Positions 1-8,133 of a stretch of DNA of 64,000 nt are shown here, piece after piece. The notes under the pieces were generated by a model, which made no database searches, was not told the DNA's origin, and was given only the letters and a program-made list of their open reading frames with translations. The stretch comes from Streptomyces sp. SCL15-4 (GTDB taxonomy: Bacteria > Actinomycetota > Actinomycetes > Streptomycetales > Streptomycetaceae). Position 1 is the stretch's first letter. Every line of letters begins with the position of its first letter. Location: the NCBI RefSeq assembly GCF_033366695.1, contig NZ_JAOBTQ010000001.1, forward strand, positions 1,054,001 to 1,118,000, written 5' to 3'. Position numbers and translations under genes: made by a program.

Positions 1-251
1 GAACCGGCGTAGCCGATGTCGGGGCTGATGCCGTGCCTGGTCTGGAATGTGCGGATCGCCGTGCAGTCGGCGGCGGACTGCCTGCCGTCGACCGGCCGGC
101 CCAGGAACTTCTCCACCTGCTTCTGGTACGGCCCGGTGCTCGTGGTACAGCTCGCGGCCTGAGCCGGTGCCGCGGTGAAGGCGAGCGCGAGCGGCGTCAC
201 CAGTCCCGTCACGCCCAGCGCTATGACGCCTCGTTTGCGTATGCCCCCCAT
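1..251 (-). CDS. Secreted peptidoglycan-binding / L,D-transpeptidase-like protein, N-terminal part (cut by window edge)
   Basis: The first 83 codons are visible; the rest lies left of position 1. The ATG at 251-249 opens a basic n-region (MGGIRKRG), a hydrophobic core (VIALGVTGLVTPLALAFTA) and an Ala-x-Ala-type cleavage region (APAQA), so the product is exported by Sec. The mature start (SCTTSTGPYQKQVEKFLG, then a cysteine pair and FQTRHGI) resembles the peptidoglycan-binding repeat that precedes a YkuD L,D-transpeptidase domain in many Streptomyces exported proteins. The catalytic domain itself is not in the window, so the transpeptidase part of the call is inference. The gene is transcribed away from the MocR gene. 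Confidence 0.75.
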   Translation of the reverse strand, partial: MGGIRKRGVIALGVTGLVTPLALAFTAAPAQAASCTTSTGPYQKQVEKFLGRPVDGRQSAADCTAIRTFQTRHGISPDIGYAG

Positions 252-399
252 GGTGGCCTGTCTCCTTCCGGTTCCCTGGCGGTTCGCCCGGTCCTCCCGG
301 GTGCTCCTCCAGCGCGATTTCCCGCGGTGTCGGACTACTAGACCCGGCCGGGGAGGGCATGGTTGTGGTTCCGGTCAGGCTGTGACGAAACGGTGAAGT

Positions 400-1788
400 T
401 CAGACCGTATCGCACGCCCTGAGCAGCTCCACCGCCCGGGTGAGGGTCTCGGGTGTGGCCGTGAACGGCAGCCGGAGGTGGCGGCTCAGGGTGGCGCGGT
501 CGGCGGCGAAACGGGGGCCCGGGGTGAGGGCGAGACCGCGCGCGGCGGCCCTCGCCGCGAGGTCGGCGGCGCGCGGTCCGGCGCCGCCCAGGTGCAGCCA
601 CAGGCTCAGCCCGCCCGCCGGCACGGTGTACGTCCAGCCGGTATCGGCGAGCAGCCCGGCGAGGTGGTCGCGCTGGGCGCGCAGCCGGGCGCGGCGGTCG
701 GCGAGCAGCGCCGGGAGCGGTGCGCCGAGGAGTTCGGCCGCGATGAGCTGTTCCAGCGGCGGCGGGGCGAGCTGCGCCTGGAGCGGACGCAGCAGCAGGC
801 GCCGTACGAGGTCCGCGGTGGTCCGGATCCAGCCGACCCTGAGGCCGCTCCACAGGGTCTTGCTGACCGAGCCGATCTGGATCACCCGCGCCCCGGCGAG
901 GTGCGGCTCGGTGCCGGGCGGTGTTCTCAGGTCGATGTCGCGCAGGGTCTCGTCGGCGAGGACGGTCAGGTCGTGGCGGTCGGCGAGCGCGGCGACCGCC
1001 CGGCGGACGGCGGGGTCCATGTGGGCGCCGGTCGGGTTGTGGAAGTCCGGCACCAGGCAGGCGAGTCGGGGGCGGTGGCGGCGCACGGCGGCGGTGAGGT
1101 GGGCGATGTCCCAGCCGTCCGTGGCGGAGACGGGGACCGGCAGCAGCCGGGCGCGGCGGGCGCGCAGCACGGCGAGGGCGCCGGGGAAGGCGGGGTTCTC
1201 CACCAGCACGGGCGCGGTGCGGTCGGTGTACAGCTGGTCCAGCAGGAGGGTGAGGGCGGCCTGGGCACCGGCGGTGACCAGGATCTGCTCGGGGCGGGTG
1301 GCGAGTCCGGCGCGGGTGTAGCGGTCGGCCAGCAGGGCGCGCAGCCGGGGCAGGCCGGCGGTGGCGACGCCGGAGTCCACGAGCAGCGGCGCGGTCAGCT
1401 CGGCGGCGCGGGCGAGGGCGGCGCGGTAGGCGTCGTGGGGCGCGGCGGTCACGGCGAGGGTGAGGTCCAGGTCGGCGCCGGGGGCTCCGCCCCGGTCGAG
1501 GGACCAGGGGGCGGTGCGTTCGGTGAGGCGGGCGGGCAGGCGTACGGCGCTGCCGCTGCCGTGCCGGGTGCGCAGCCAGCCGTCGGCGCGCAGCAGGCTG
1601 AGCGCGGCGACCACCGTGCCCCGGCTCAGCCGCAGGGTGCGGGCCAGTTCGCGTTCCGAGGGCAGCCGGGTGCCGGCCGGGAGCCGGCCGTCGACCACGG
1701 CGTCCTTCACCGCGGCGGCCAGGGTCCGGGCGAGGGGGCCGGGCCGGCCGCGCCAGTCGCCGAGCGCGGCGACGAATCCAGTGTCCAC
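400..1788 (-). CDS. MocR-type regulator (GntR winged helix fused to PLP aminotransferase-like domain)
   Basis: 462 residues from a GTG at 1788-1786. An in-frame ATG at 1866 is rejected because it would overlap the divergent gene's start and run through the repeat operator. Residues about 17-82 form a GntR winged helix (LPSERELARTLRLSRGTVV, then a turn and GWLRTRHGSG). The remainder is a fold-type I aminotransferase-like domain with VTAGAQAALTLLLDQL, a PDFHNPTG motif and the PLP lysine at about K310 in SVSKTLWSGLRVGW. MocR proteins typically sense PLP or an amino-acid adduct and control an adjacent PLP-linked gene. Here the divergent neighbour is itself a PLP enzyme, which makes it the likely target. 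Confidence 0.9.
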   Translation of the reverse strand: MDTGFVAALGDWRGRPGPLARTLAAAVKDAVVDGRLPAGTRLPSERELARTLRLSRGTVVAALSLLRADGWLRTRHGSGSAVRLPARLTERTAPWSLDRGGAPGADLDLTLAVTAAPHDAYRAALARAAELTAPLLVDSGVATAGLPRLRALLADRYTRAGLATRPEQILVTAGAQAALTLLLDQLYTDRTAPVLVENPAFPGALAVLRARRARLLPVPVSATDGWDIAHLTAAVRRHRPRLACLVPDFHNPTGAHMDPAVRRAVAALADRHDLTVLADETLRDIDLRTPPGTEPHLAGARVIQIGSVSKTLWSGLRVGWIRTTADLVRRLLLRPLQAQLAPPPLEQLIAAELLGAPLPALLADRRARLRAQRDHLAGLLADTGWTYTVPAGGLSLWLHLGGAGPRAADLAARAAARGLALTPGPRFAADRATLSRHLRLPFTATPETLTRAVELLRACDTV

Positions 1789-1827
1789 GGGTCCAGTTTT
1801 ACCGGTCCACTTGTGGCGAAGTGGACC
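1783..1827. promoter_or_regulatory. Candidate MocR operator: two direct GGTCCA repeats plus one inverted copy
   Basis: GGTCCAGTT (1790-1798) and GGTCCACTT (1804-1812) are direct repeats with 14-bp periodicity. The second copy also forms a perfect inverted repeat with AAGTGGACC (1819-1827) around a 6-bp centre. Direct repeats combined with one inverted copy are characteristic of MocR operators. The site lies between the divergent MocR and decarboxylase starts and reaches the regulator's GTG, which fits autoregulation plus control of the neighbour. Confidence 0.7.
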
Positions 1828-1864
1828 AGGCACGGGGCGGTCGCCGCGGCCTAGGGTGCGGCGC

Positions 1865-3250
1865 ATGGACCGTGTGCTCGCCGGTGATCTCGCCCGGCTC
1901 CCCGAACTGCTGCAGGCCGCCCGTGATGTCGCCGCCCGGGAGGTGGCGGGGCTGGCCGGGCGGCCGGTCGCCGCGCCGGGCCCGGTGCCGGGGCGGGCGC
2001 CGCTGCCGGCCGAGGGCGTGGGCGGCGAGCGTGCCCTCGCGCGCTTCGCCGAACGCTGGGCGCCCGGTTTCTCCGGCTCCGCCGGCCCGCGCTACCTCGG
2101 CTTCGTCACCGGCGGGGCGACACCCGCGTCCGTGGCCGGGGACTGGCTGACGTCCGCGTTCGACCAGAACCTGTCGGGAGCGGGCGGTTCCTGGGCCGGG
2201 GAACTGGAGCGGGAGACGGTGGCGTGGCTGCGCGAGCTGTTCGGGCTGGGCGCGGCGCACAGCGGGGCGTTCGTGACGGGCGCGACCGCGTCGAACACGG
2301 TCGGGCTCGCCATCGGCCGCGAGTGGGCGGGCGAACGGCTGGGCGTGGACGTCGCCCGGCAGGGGGCGGCGGCGCTGGGCCCGCTGGAGGTGCTGTCGGG
2401 CAGCCCGCACTCCAGTGTCGCGAAGGCGATGTCGGTGCTGGGCCTGGGCCGGGACCGGCTGCGGCGGGTGCCGGTGCTGCCGGGCAACCGGGAGGCGGTC
2501 GACGTGGCCGCGCTGGAGGCGGCGCTGGCCGAGCGGGCGGGCCGGCCGGTGATCGTCGTCGCCAACGCGGGCACCGTGAACACCGTCGACTTCGACGATC
2601 TGCGGGCGATCGCCGCGCTGAAGGAGCGGTACGACTTCTGGCTGCACGTGGACGGCGCGTTCGGCGCGTTCGCGGCGCTCAGCCCCACGCACGCAGGCCT
2701 GGTCGACGGGCTGGACGCGGCCGACTCGGTCTGTGTGGACCTGCACAAGTGGCTCAACGTGCCCTATGACGCGGCCGTTCAGTTCACCCGGCGCCGCGAT
2801 CTGCAGGTGGCGGTGTTCCACAACGCCTCGCCGTATCTGGGACCGCCCGGCGGTGAACCGGAGTTCCTGCATCTGACCCCGGAGAACTCGCGCCGGCTGC
2901 GGGCCCTGCCGGCCTGGTTCTCGCTGGTGGCCTACGGACGGGCCGGGCACCGGGAGATCGTGGAGCGCAACGTGGCGCTGGCCCGCCGGCTCGGCGCGGG
3001 CGTCGAGGCCCTGCCGGGCCTGCGCCTGCTGGCGCCGGTCCGCCTCAACGTCGTCTGCTTCACGCTCGCCGCGGATCCGTCCGAGGAGCGGGTGGCGGAG
3101 CTGGCCCGGGCGGTCGCCGCGTCCGGGGAGGCGTATGTGACGCCGACGGTGTACGGCGGCGTGCCCGGGCTGCGGGCCGCGTTCAGCAACTGGCGTACCA
3201 CCGAGGCGGACACCGAGCGGGTGCTGCGCGTGCTGGCGGCTTGCGTCTGA
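1865..3250 (+). CDS. PLP-dependent group II decarboxylase family protein
   Basis: 461 residues, ATG at 1865. The sequence carries the hallmarks of group II (aromatic-amino-acid/glutamate type) PLP decarboxylases: a GATASNTVGLAIGRE segment, the HVDGAFGAF motif with the PLP-pairing Asp at D263, and the Schiff-base lysine K295 in DLHKWLNVPYD. Length is normal for the family. The substrate cannot be read from the sequence; aromatic or branched amino acids, or an aldolase/lyase variant, are all possible. It is divergent from the MocR gene, which very likely controls it, and convergent with the SDR gene that ends 8 bp downstream. Confidence 0.85.
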   Translation: MDRVLAGDLARLPELLQAARDVAAREVAGLAGRPVAAPGPVPGRAPLPAEGVGGERALARFAERWAPGFSGSAGPRYLGFVTGGATPASVAGDWLTSAFDQNLSGAGGSWAGELERETVAWLRELFGLGAAHSGAFVTGATASNTVGLAIGREWAGERLGVDVARQGAAALGPLEVLSGSPHSSVAKAMSVLGLGRDRLRRVPVLPGNREAVDVAALEAALAERAGRPVIVVANAGTVNTVDFDDLRAIAALKERYDFWLHVDGAFGAFAALSPTHAGLVDGLDAADSVCVDLHKWLNVPYDAAVQFTRRRDLQVAVFHNASPYLGPPGGEPEFLHLTPENSRRLRALPAWFSLVAYGRAGHREIVERNVALARRLGAGVEALPGLRLLAPVRLNVVCFTLAADPSEERVAELARAVAASGEAYVTPTVYGGVPGLRAAFSNWRTTEADTERVLRVLAACV

Positions 3251-3257
3251 TGTTTCG

Positions 3258-4046
3258 TCAGCTACCTCCGACAGCCGTACGGAAGCCGGTGTTGACGGCG
3301 GTCAGACCGCCGTCGACCACCAGCGTGGTCCCGGTGATCCAGGCGGCGTCGCGCGAGGCGAGGAAGGCGACGGCGGCGGCGATGTCCTCCGGCTCGCCGA
3401 CCCTGCCCAGCGGGTACACGGCGCGGACGGCGTCGAGAGCGTCCTCGCGTCCTTCCCACGCCGAGGTGCGGACCGTGCCCGGCGCCACGAGGTTGACCCG
3501 CACGCCCCGGTGCGCCGCGTGCCCGGCGAGGGTCCGGGTGAGCGAGCCGAGGCCGGCCTTGGCGGCGCTGTAGGCGTGGTTGCCGAAGTCCTGGAGGCCG
3601 TTGACGGAGCCGATGCTCACGATCGCACCGCGTCCGGAGGCGGCGAGGTGCGGCAGGGCGGCCCGGCAGCAGCGGTGGGTGCCGGTGAGGGTGACGTCCA
3701 GGTCGTGTGCCCAGGCCTCGTCGGGGTCCTCCTCGTACAGCGGGACGTCCGGACTGCAGTGGGCGGCGCAGTTGACCAGCACGTCGAGGGAGCCGAAGGC
3801 AAAGACGGCGCGGGCGACGGCCGCCTCCACCGCGGCGCGGTCGGCCACGTCACAGGCGAACGCCTCGGCGGTCAGACCGTCCTGGCGCAGGCCGGCGGCG
3901 GTCCGCTCGGCCTCGGCCGGGTCCCGGTCGGTCACCAGCACCCGACCGCCCTCCTCCGCGAGCCGCCGGGCGACGGCGGCACCGATCCCCCGGGCGGCAC
4001 CGGTGACGAGAACTCCGTGTCCCGTAAAGCGGGTTGGATGGGTCAT
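3258..4046 (-). CDS. Short-chain dehydrogenase/reductase (SDR), classical type
   Basis: 262 residues from the ATG at 4046; an upstream in-frame start at 4079 would add 11 residues with no family counterpart. The nucleotide-binding TGAARGIG motif is at residues 15-22, followed by VLVTDRDPAE, the NAG-equivalent segment VNCAAH, a catalytic Ser in SIGSVNG (about 145) and the YxxxK pair Y158/K162 in YSAAKAG. The C-terminus WITGTTLVVDGG is typical of 3-oxoacyl-ACP-reductase-like SDRs. It is an NAD(P)-dependent oxidoreductase of unknown substrate. The acidic residue after strand beta 2 (TDRDP) suggests NAD rather than NADP preference. Confidence 0.85.
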   Translation of the reverse strand: MTHPTRFTGHGVLVTGAARGIGAAVARRLAEEGGRVLVTDRDPAEAERTAAGLRQDGLTAEAFACDVADRAAVEAAVARAVFAFGSLDVLVNCAAHCSPDVPLYEEDPDEAWAHDLDVTLTGTHRCCRAALPHLAASGRGAIVSIGSVNGLQDFGNHAYSAAKAGLGSLTRTLAGHAAHRGVRVNLVAPGTVRTSAWEGREDALDAVRAVYPLGRVGEPEDIAAAVAFLASRDAAWITGTTLVVDGGLTAVNTGFRTAVGGS

Positions 4047-4254
4047 GGGCCGACGGTACGTCCTCGGAGGCGCGGACACACCGGTACGGCACCGGCTTTC
4101 GCGGTGGCCGTGAGGTTGCCGGGGGCCGCCGGGCGAAGGGGGTCACGGGTGGCCGTGGGATTCTCCCGGCAGCCGGCCTCATCGGTGGCCGAGGCGTCAC
4201 CGGTCACGGTGACGCGACGGCATCCGGTGACCCGCGTGGGCGCGTAGCCGGAGT

Positions 4255-5169
4255 TCAGCGGTAGCCGGTGACGTCCGCCGGTTTGCCCGGGTCCTGGACC
4301 TCGGTCAGGTAGCGCCAGGCGTCCGGGCGGCTGCCGTCGAGGTCGGTGAAGCCGTACGTCTTCGCCAGGCCGCCGCTGGACAGCGACTGCCCGTTGAACC
4401 GGGCCGCCTCCGGGTCGGCGGCCAGCGCGGCGACGGCCCGGCCGGTGAAGCGCGGGGTCTCGGAGATGGCGAAGTGGGGTTCGCGTTCCAGGGCGTCGCG
4501 CCAGTTCTCCTCGCGCACGCCGTACGCGTCGAGCATGATCTCCGAGCGCATCCAGCCGGGCGTCAGCGCCACCGCCGTCGCGCCGCGCGGCCCGAGTTCG
4601 TGGCCGAGGGCGAAGGCCATGCGCAGCACGGACGTCTTGGCGAGGTCGTAGAAGAAGTTCACGCGATAGGTGTCGCGGTTGTACTCGGCGGTGCCGTCGG
4701 TGACCTCCACGACCAGGCCGCCGGGCCGGCGCAGCAGCAGTGGCAGCGCGTAGTGGCTGGTGACGGCGTGGGTCTCGACCGCGAGGCGGAGCAGCCGGAG
4801 CCCGTTGTCGAGGTCGTGTTCCCACACGGGGGTGTCCCACGCGAAGAGCTTCTCCCCGCCCCAGATGTCGTTGACCAGAACGTCGAGGCGGCCCCGCTCC
4901 CGCGCGATGCGGTCCACCAGCTGCCGTACCGCGGACCGGTCGAGGTGGTCGGCCGGTACGGCGATGCCCCGGCCGCCGGCCTCGGTGACGAGGTCGGCGG
5001 TGTCCTCGATGGTCTCGGGGCGGTCGTACTCCGAGCGGCGGGCGCGGGTGCTGCGGCCGGTGACGTACACGGTGGCGCCGGCCGCGCCGAGTTCCACGGC
5101 GATGCCCCGGCCCGCGCCCCGGGTCGCCCCGGCGACCAGCGCCACCTTGCCGTCCAGCGGTCCTGTCAT
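4255..5169 (-). CDS. SDR family oxidoreductase, divergent subgroup
   Basis: 304 residues. The ATG at 5169 is chosen because a strong Shine-Dalgarno (GGGAGG) lies about 8 nt upstream, inside the longer open frame that starts at 5208. The cofactor motif is AGATRGAGRGIA (about 13-24), a variant of TGxxxGxG. The catalytic YxxxK is Y174/K178 in FFYDLAKTSV, and VNDIWGGEK replaces the usual NNAG. This long-loop SDR subgroup is common in actinobacteria and is annotated only as oxidoreductase. It sits 95 bp downstream of the metallo-beta-lactamase-fold gene on the same strand and may share its transcript. Confidence 0.85.
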   Translation of the reverse strand: MTGPLDGKVALVAGATRGAGRGIAVELGAAGATVYVTGRSTRARRSEYDRPETIEDTADLVTEAGGRGIAVPADHLDRSAVRQLVDRIARERGRLDVLVNDIWGGEKLFAWDTPVWEHDLDNGLRLLRLAVETHAVTSHYALPLLLRRPGGLVVEVTDGTAEYNRDTYRVNFFYDLAKTSVLRMAFALGHELGPRGATAVALTPGWMRSEIMLDAYGVREENWRDALEREPHFAISETPRFTGRAVAALAADPEAARFNGQSLSSGGLAKTYGFTDLDGSRPDAWRYLTEVQDPGKPADVTGYR

Positions 5170-5264
5170 GTCCTGCCTCCCGTGTGCCGTGCCTTGCGGT
5201 TGCGGCACCCACTCTCAACGGAAAACCGGACACCTTCTGTCGGTGTTCTGGGACGGGCCCGCGA

Positions 5265-5894
5265 TCAGTGCCCGCGCTCGATCCACTCCTGGAGGTGGGG
5301 GGCCTCCGCGCCGATGGTGGTGGCGTCGCCGTGGCCGGTGAGGACCTTGGTCCCGGACGGCAGGGCGAGAAGGCGGTCGCGGATGGAGTCGATGATGGTC
5401 GGGAAGTGCGAGAAGGAGCGTCCGGTGGCGCCCGGTCCGCCCTGGAAGAGGGTGTCGCCGGTGAACACGGTGCCGAGTCCCGGGTCGTACAGGCAGACGG
5501 CGCCCGGGGCGTGTCCGGGAGTGTGCAGGACGGTGAGGTCGGCGCCGGCGGCCTCGATGACCTGGCCGTCGAGGAGGTGCCGGTCGGGTTCGCGGTGCGG
5601 GTGGGTCTGTTTCCACAGCGGCAGGTCGTCGGGGTGCAGCCAGATCGTGGCGCCGGTCAGGTCGGCGAGCGCCGGGGCCGCGTTGACGTGGTCGTTGTGG
5701 GCGTGGGTGCACACGATGGCGGTCAGGCGCCGGTCGCCGACGGCGCGGGCGATGGCCTCGGCGTCGTGGGCGGCGTCGATGACGATCACCTCCCGGTCGT
5801 CGCCGACGAGCCACACGTTGTTCTCCACGTCCCAGGTGCCGCCGTCCAGTGTGAACTGGCCGCTGGTGACGAGGCGTTCGACGCGGGCGGTCAT
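5265..5894 (-). CDS. Metallo-beta-lactamase-fold hydrolase coupled to the mycothiol dehydrogenase
   Basis: 209 residues, ATG at 5894 (a GTG one codon earlier is possible). The zinc-site motif is intact: H64, H66, D68, H69 in THAHNDH, then a His in HTPGHAPG, an Asp in FTGDTLF and a final His in TGHGDATT. The fold matches the glyoxalase II / thioester hydrolase group. The start codon overlaps the stop of the upstream dehydrogenase (TGATG), so translation is coupled. From that context the likely job is hydrolysing the S-formyl-mycothiol product, or a related thioester, during formaldehyde detoxification; this is inference. Confidence 0.85.
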   Translation of the reverse strand: MTARVERLVTSGQFTLDGGTWDVENNVWLVGDDREVIVIDAAHDAEAIARAVGDRRLTAIVCTHAHNDHVNAAPALADLTGATIWLHPDDLPLWKQTHPHREPDRHLLDGQVIEAAGADLTVLHTPGHAPGAVCLYDPGLGTVFTGDTLFQGGPGATGRSFSHFPTIIDSIRDRLLALPSGTKVLTGHGDATTIGAEAPHLQEWIERGH

Positions 5895-6982
5895 CACAGC
5901 ACCACCACCGAGCGCAGCACGTCACCGTGGTGCATCCGCTCGAACGCCTGCTCCACCTGGTCGAGTCCGACGGTCTCGGTGACGAACGCGTCGAGCGGCA
6001 GGCGGCCTTGCAGGTGCAGGTCGATCAGCATGGGGAAGTCACGGCTGGGCAGGCAGTCGCCGTACCAGCTCGACTTCAGGGCGCCGCCGCGGCCGAAGAC
6101 GTCCAGCAGCGGCAGTTCGAGCTTCATGTCCGGGGTGGGGACGCCGACGAGGACGACGGTGCCGGCCAGGTCGCGGGCGTAGAACGCCTGCCGGTAGGTC
6201 TCGGGCCGGCCGACGGCCTCGATCACGACGTCGGCTCCGAAGCCGCCGGTCAGCTCGCGGACCGCCTCGACGGCGTCGGTCTCCTTGGAGTTGACGGTGT
6301 GCGTGGCGCCGAGGCTCCGCGCCGTCTCCAGCTTGCGGTCGTCGATGTCGACGGCGATGATCCGGCCCGCGCCGGCCAGCTTCGACCCGGCGATGGCCGC
6401 GCCGCCGACACCGCCGCAGCCGATCACGGCGACCGAGTCGCCGCGGCCGACGTCGCCGGTGTTGATCGCGGCGCCGATGCCGGCCATCACCCCGCAGCCG
6501 AGGAGGCCCGCGACCGCCGGGGACACGGCCGGGTCGACCTTGGTGCACTGGCCGGCCGCGACGAGCGTCTTCTCGGCGAAGGCGCCGATGCCGAGCGCCG
6601 GGGACAGCTCCTGGCCGGTCGCGGCGAGGGTCATCTTCTGCCGGGCGTTGTGGGTGTCGAAGCAGTACCAGGGCCGGCCGCGCAGACAGGCCCGGCACTG
6701 CCCGCACACCGCGCGCCAGTTGAGGACGACGAAGTCTCCCGGGGCGACGTCGGTGACGCCCTCGCCGACCGACTCCACGACACCGGCGGCCTCGTGGCCG
6801 AGCAGGAAGGGGAAGTCGTCGGAGATGCCGCCCTGCTTGTAGTGCAGATCGGTGTGGCAGACCCCGCAGGCCTGGACGCGTACGACGGCCTCGCCGGGCC
6901 CCGGGTCCGGCACCACGATCGTCTCGATCCGCACGGGCTCGTCCTTGCCCGGTGCGATCACGCCGCGTACTTCCTGCGCCAT
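5894..6982 (-). CDS. mscR: S-(hydroxymethyl)mycothiol dehydrogenase
   Basis: 362 residues. The ATG at 6982 has GAAGGGA about 8 nt upstream; an in-frame ATG at 6997 would overlap that ribosome site. It is a zinc medium-chain dehydrogenase with catalytic Cys42 in [20 protein letters not shown], structural-zinc cysteines in [10 protein letters not shown], and a Rossmann segment [14 protein letters not shown]. The [15 protein letters not shown] stretch and the C-terminal [21 protein letters not shown] match actinobacterial mycothiol-dependent formaldehyde dehydrogenases. The enzyme oxidises S-hydroxymethyl-mycothiol with NAD+ in the cytosol. The hydrolase encoded next is translationally coupled. 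Confidence 0.92.
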   Translation of the reverse strand: MAQEVRGVIAPGKDEPVRIETIVVPDPGPGEAVVRVQACGVCHTDLHYKQGGISDDFPFLLGHEAAGVVESVGEGVTDVAPGDFVVLNWRAVCGQCRACLRGRPWYCFDTHNARQKMTLAATGQELSPALGIGAFAEKTLVAAGQCTKVDPAVSPAVAGLLGCGVMAGIGAAINTGDVGRGDSVAVIGCGGVGGAAIAGSKLAGAGRIIAVDIDDRKLETARSLGATHTVNSKETDAVEAVRELTGGFGADVVIEAVGRPETYRQAFYARDLAGTVVLVGVPTPDMKLELPLLDVFGRGGALKSSWYGDCLPSRDFPMLIDLHLQGRLPLDAFVTETVGLDQVEQAFERMHHGDVLRSVVVL

Positions 6983-7028
6983 GGCCTGTCCCTTCATCGA
7001 ATGCCTTCGCCGACGACCCTACGACGCG

Positions 7029-7038
7029 ACCGATCGGT
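7029..7038. promoter_or_regulatory. Palindrome ACCGATCGGT upstream of mscR
   Basis: A perfect 10-bp palindrome lies 47 bp upstream of the mscR start, in the gap shared with the end of the small secreted-protein gene. It has the size and position of a repressor half-site pair, but no cognate regulator is adjacent. This is a weak call from symmetry alone. Confidence 0.3.
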
Positions 7039-7106
7039 AGCGGGACGGATCACGCACATGATCGCGCATCCTTCCGGCCGCCGTCGGCCGCGGCGCGGGC
7101 CGGGTG

Positions 7107-7421
7107 TCAGCGGAGGCGGACGGGAACGGCGTTCACCAGGCCGAGCACGGGCGCCGCGGGGGCGATGACCTGCTCCAGCTGGTGCAGCTGGTTCAGCTCG
7201 CGCAGGTGCCTCAGCTCCTGCACCTGGTCGCTGACCTTCGGCACGCGGTCCCGGTGCGGGGCCGGGATGTCACCGGCGGTGAGCGAGTCCAGCGCGGACA
7301 GCGCGCCGAACTTTCCGATGAGGGGCGCGCCGGTGGTCGCCGCGCCCGCCTGCGGTGCGGCGAGGCCGGCGATCCCGGCGGCCAGACCGACGGCGGCGGC
7401 GATGCGTCGTGTGGAGATCAT
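7107..7421 (-). CDS. Small secreted protein with Leu-rich heptad tail
   Basis: 104 residues, ATG at 7421 with GAGGGC just upstream. A clear Sec signal peptide (MISTRRIAAAVGLAAGIAGLAAP, cleavage near QAGA-A) is followed by a short mature region. Residues about 65-90 (VQELRHLRELNQLHQLEQVI) repeat Leu every three or four positions and should form an amphipathic helix or short coiled coil. No catalytic motif is visible and the function is unknown. Short exported proteins of this build are common in Streptomyces. It is transcribed toward mscR on the same strand, but a 124-bp gap makes co-transcription uncertain. Confidence 0.7.
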   Translation of the reverse strand: MISTRRIAAAVGLAAGIAGLAAPQAGAATTGAPLIGKFGALSALDSLTAGDIPAPHRDRVPKVSDQVQELRHLRELNQLHQLEQVIAPAAPVLGLVNAVPVRLR

Positions 7422-7593
7422 GCCCTCAGCAACGGCCCGGGGCCCGGGCCGGACACGGGCGGCGGAGCCGGCTCACCCGTGAGGTGGAGCGTGCCGCCCG
7501 CGCTTGCCGGGGCCGCCGGGGCGGAGGAGTCTCGACAGGGGGACCCGTGCGGCCCGCTCGTGGCCGGGCCGCGGGCGCCTGAAGGAGGTCACC

Positions 7594-7959
7594 ATGACTG
7601 ATGCGACGGGCTCCGCCTTCGACACCGAGACACTGCGCCGGGGCATAGAGGGCAACACCGGCAACACGCTGCTGTCGCTCTACGCGGACGACGCGCGGAT
7701 CCGCATCGTGGACCGCGACCACCAGCCCAGTCACCCCACGGTGCTGCGCGGCCGGGCCCAGATCGCCGAGCTGCTGGACGACATCTACCACCGCGACATG
7801 ACGCACCGGCTGGAGCAGTGCGTCATCCAGGGTGACCGGGCCGCCTACAGCGAGTCCTGCGAGTACGCGGACGGCACCCGGGTCGTCGCCGAGTCGATGC
7901 TCACCCTGCGGGACGGCAGAATCGCCGACCAGCTGGTCATCCAGGTCTGGGACGACTAG
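7594..7959 (+). CDS. NTF2/SnoaL-like protein
   Basis: 121 residues. The ATG at 7594 sits 5 nt after a near-perfect ribosome site (GAAGGAGG, 7581-7588), which rules out the longer upstream start. The order LLSLYADDARIRIVD, LRGRAQIAELLDDIY and ESMLTLRDGRIADQLVIQVWD is the cone-shaped NTF2-like fold found in SnoaL-type cyclases, ketosteroid isomerases and many uncharacterised proteins. No residue set that would define a particular reaction is evident. It stands alone, 174 bp before folD and its riboswitch. Confidence 0.8.
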   Translation: MTDATGSAFDTETLRRGIEGNTGNTLLSLYADDARIRIVDRDHQPSHPTVLRGRAQIAELLDDIYHRDMTHRLEQCVIQGDRAAYSESCEYADGTRVVAESMLTLRDGRIADQLVIQVWDD

Positions 7960-8027
7960 ACGACCAGGCCCGGCCGGTACCGGAGGAAGGGCGGCCCGAG
8001 GGTCGTACACACACTCGGTTACGCTGT

Positions 8028-8103
8028 GAGCGGGCCGTGACTGGCGCTGAGGTGGAGTACCACCGGGGAGCGGTCCATTGAGACAGCCGCGCGCCTGGGC
8101 GAC
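8028..8103 (+). promoter_or_regulatory. ZTP (pfl) riboswitch controlling folD
   Basis: The stretch carries the conserved blocks of the pfl/ZTP aptamer in order: GGGCCGTGACTGGCG (8032-8046), a P1/P2 hairpin with GTGGAGTACCACC, the GGGGAGCGGT block (8065-8074), and after a short variable linker GCCGCGCGCCTGGGC (8086-8100), which forms the pseudoknot-side domain. The element ends about 30 nt before the folD start. ZTP riboswitches sense the purine intermediate ZMP/ZTP, which accumulates when 10-formyl-tetrahydrofolate is short, and turn on one-carbon genes such as folD. The match to class and gene is direct; the switching mechanism was not analysed. Confidence 0.9.
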
Positions 8104-8133
8104 AAGAGCCGATCCAGCCCAGGAGTGTGCAGC

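Noticed and set aside
3247..3261. CTGA...TCAG hairpin between the convergent decarboxylase and SDR stops
   Set aside because: Only a 4-bp stem; too weak to call a terminator.
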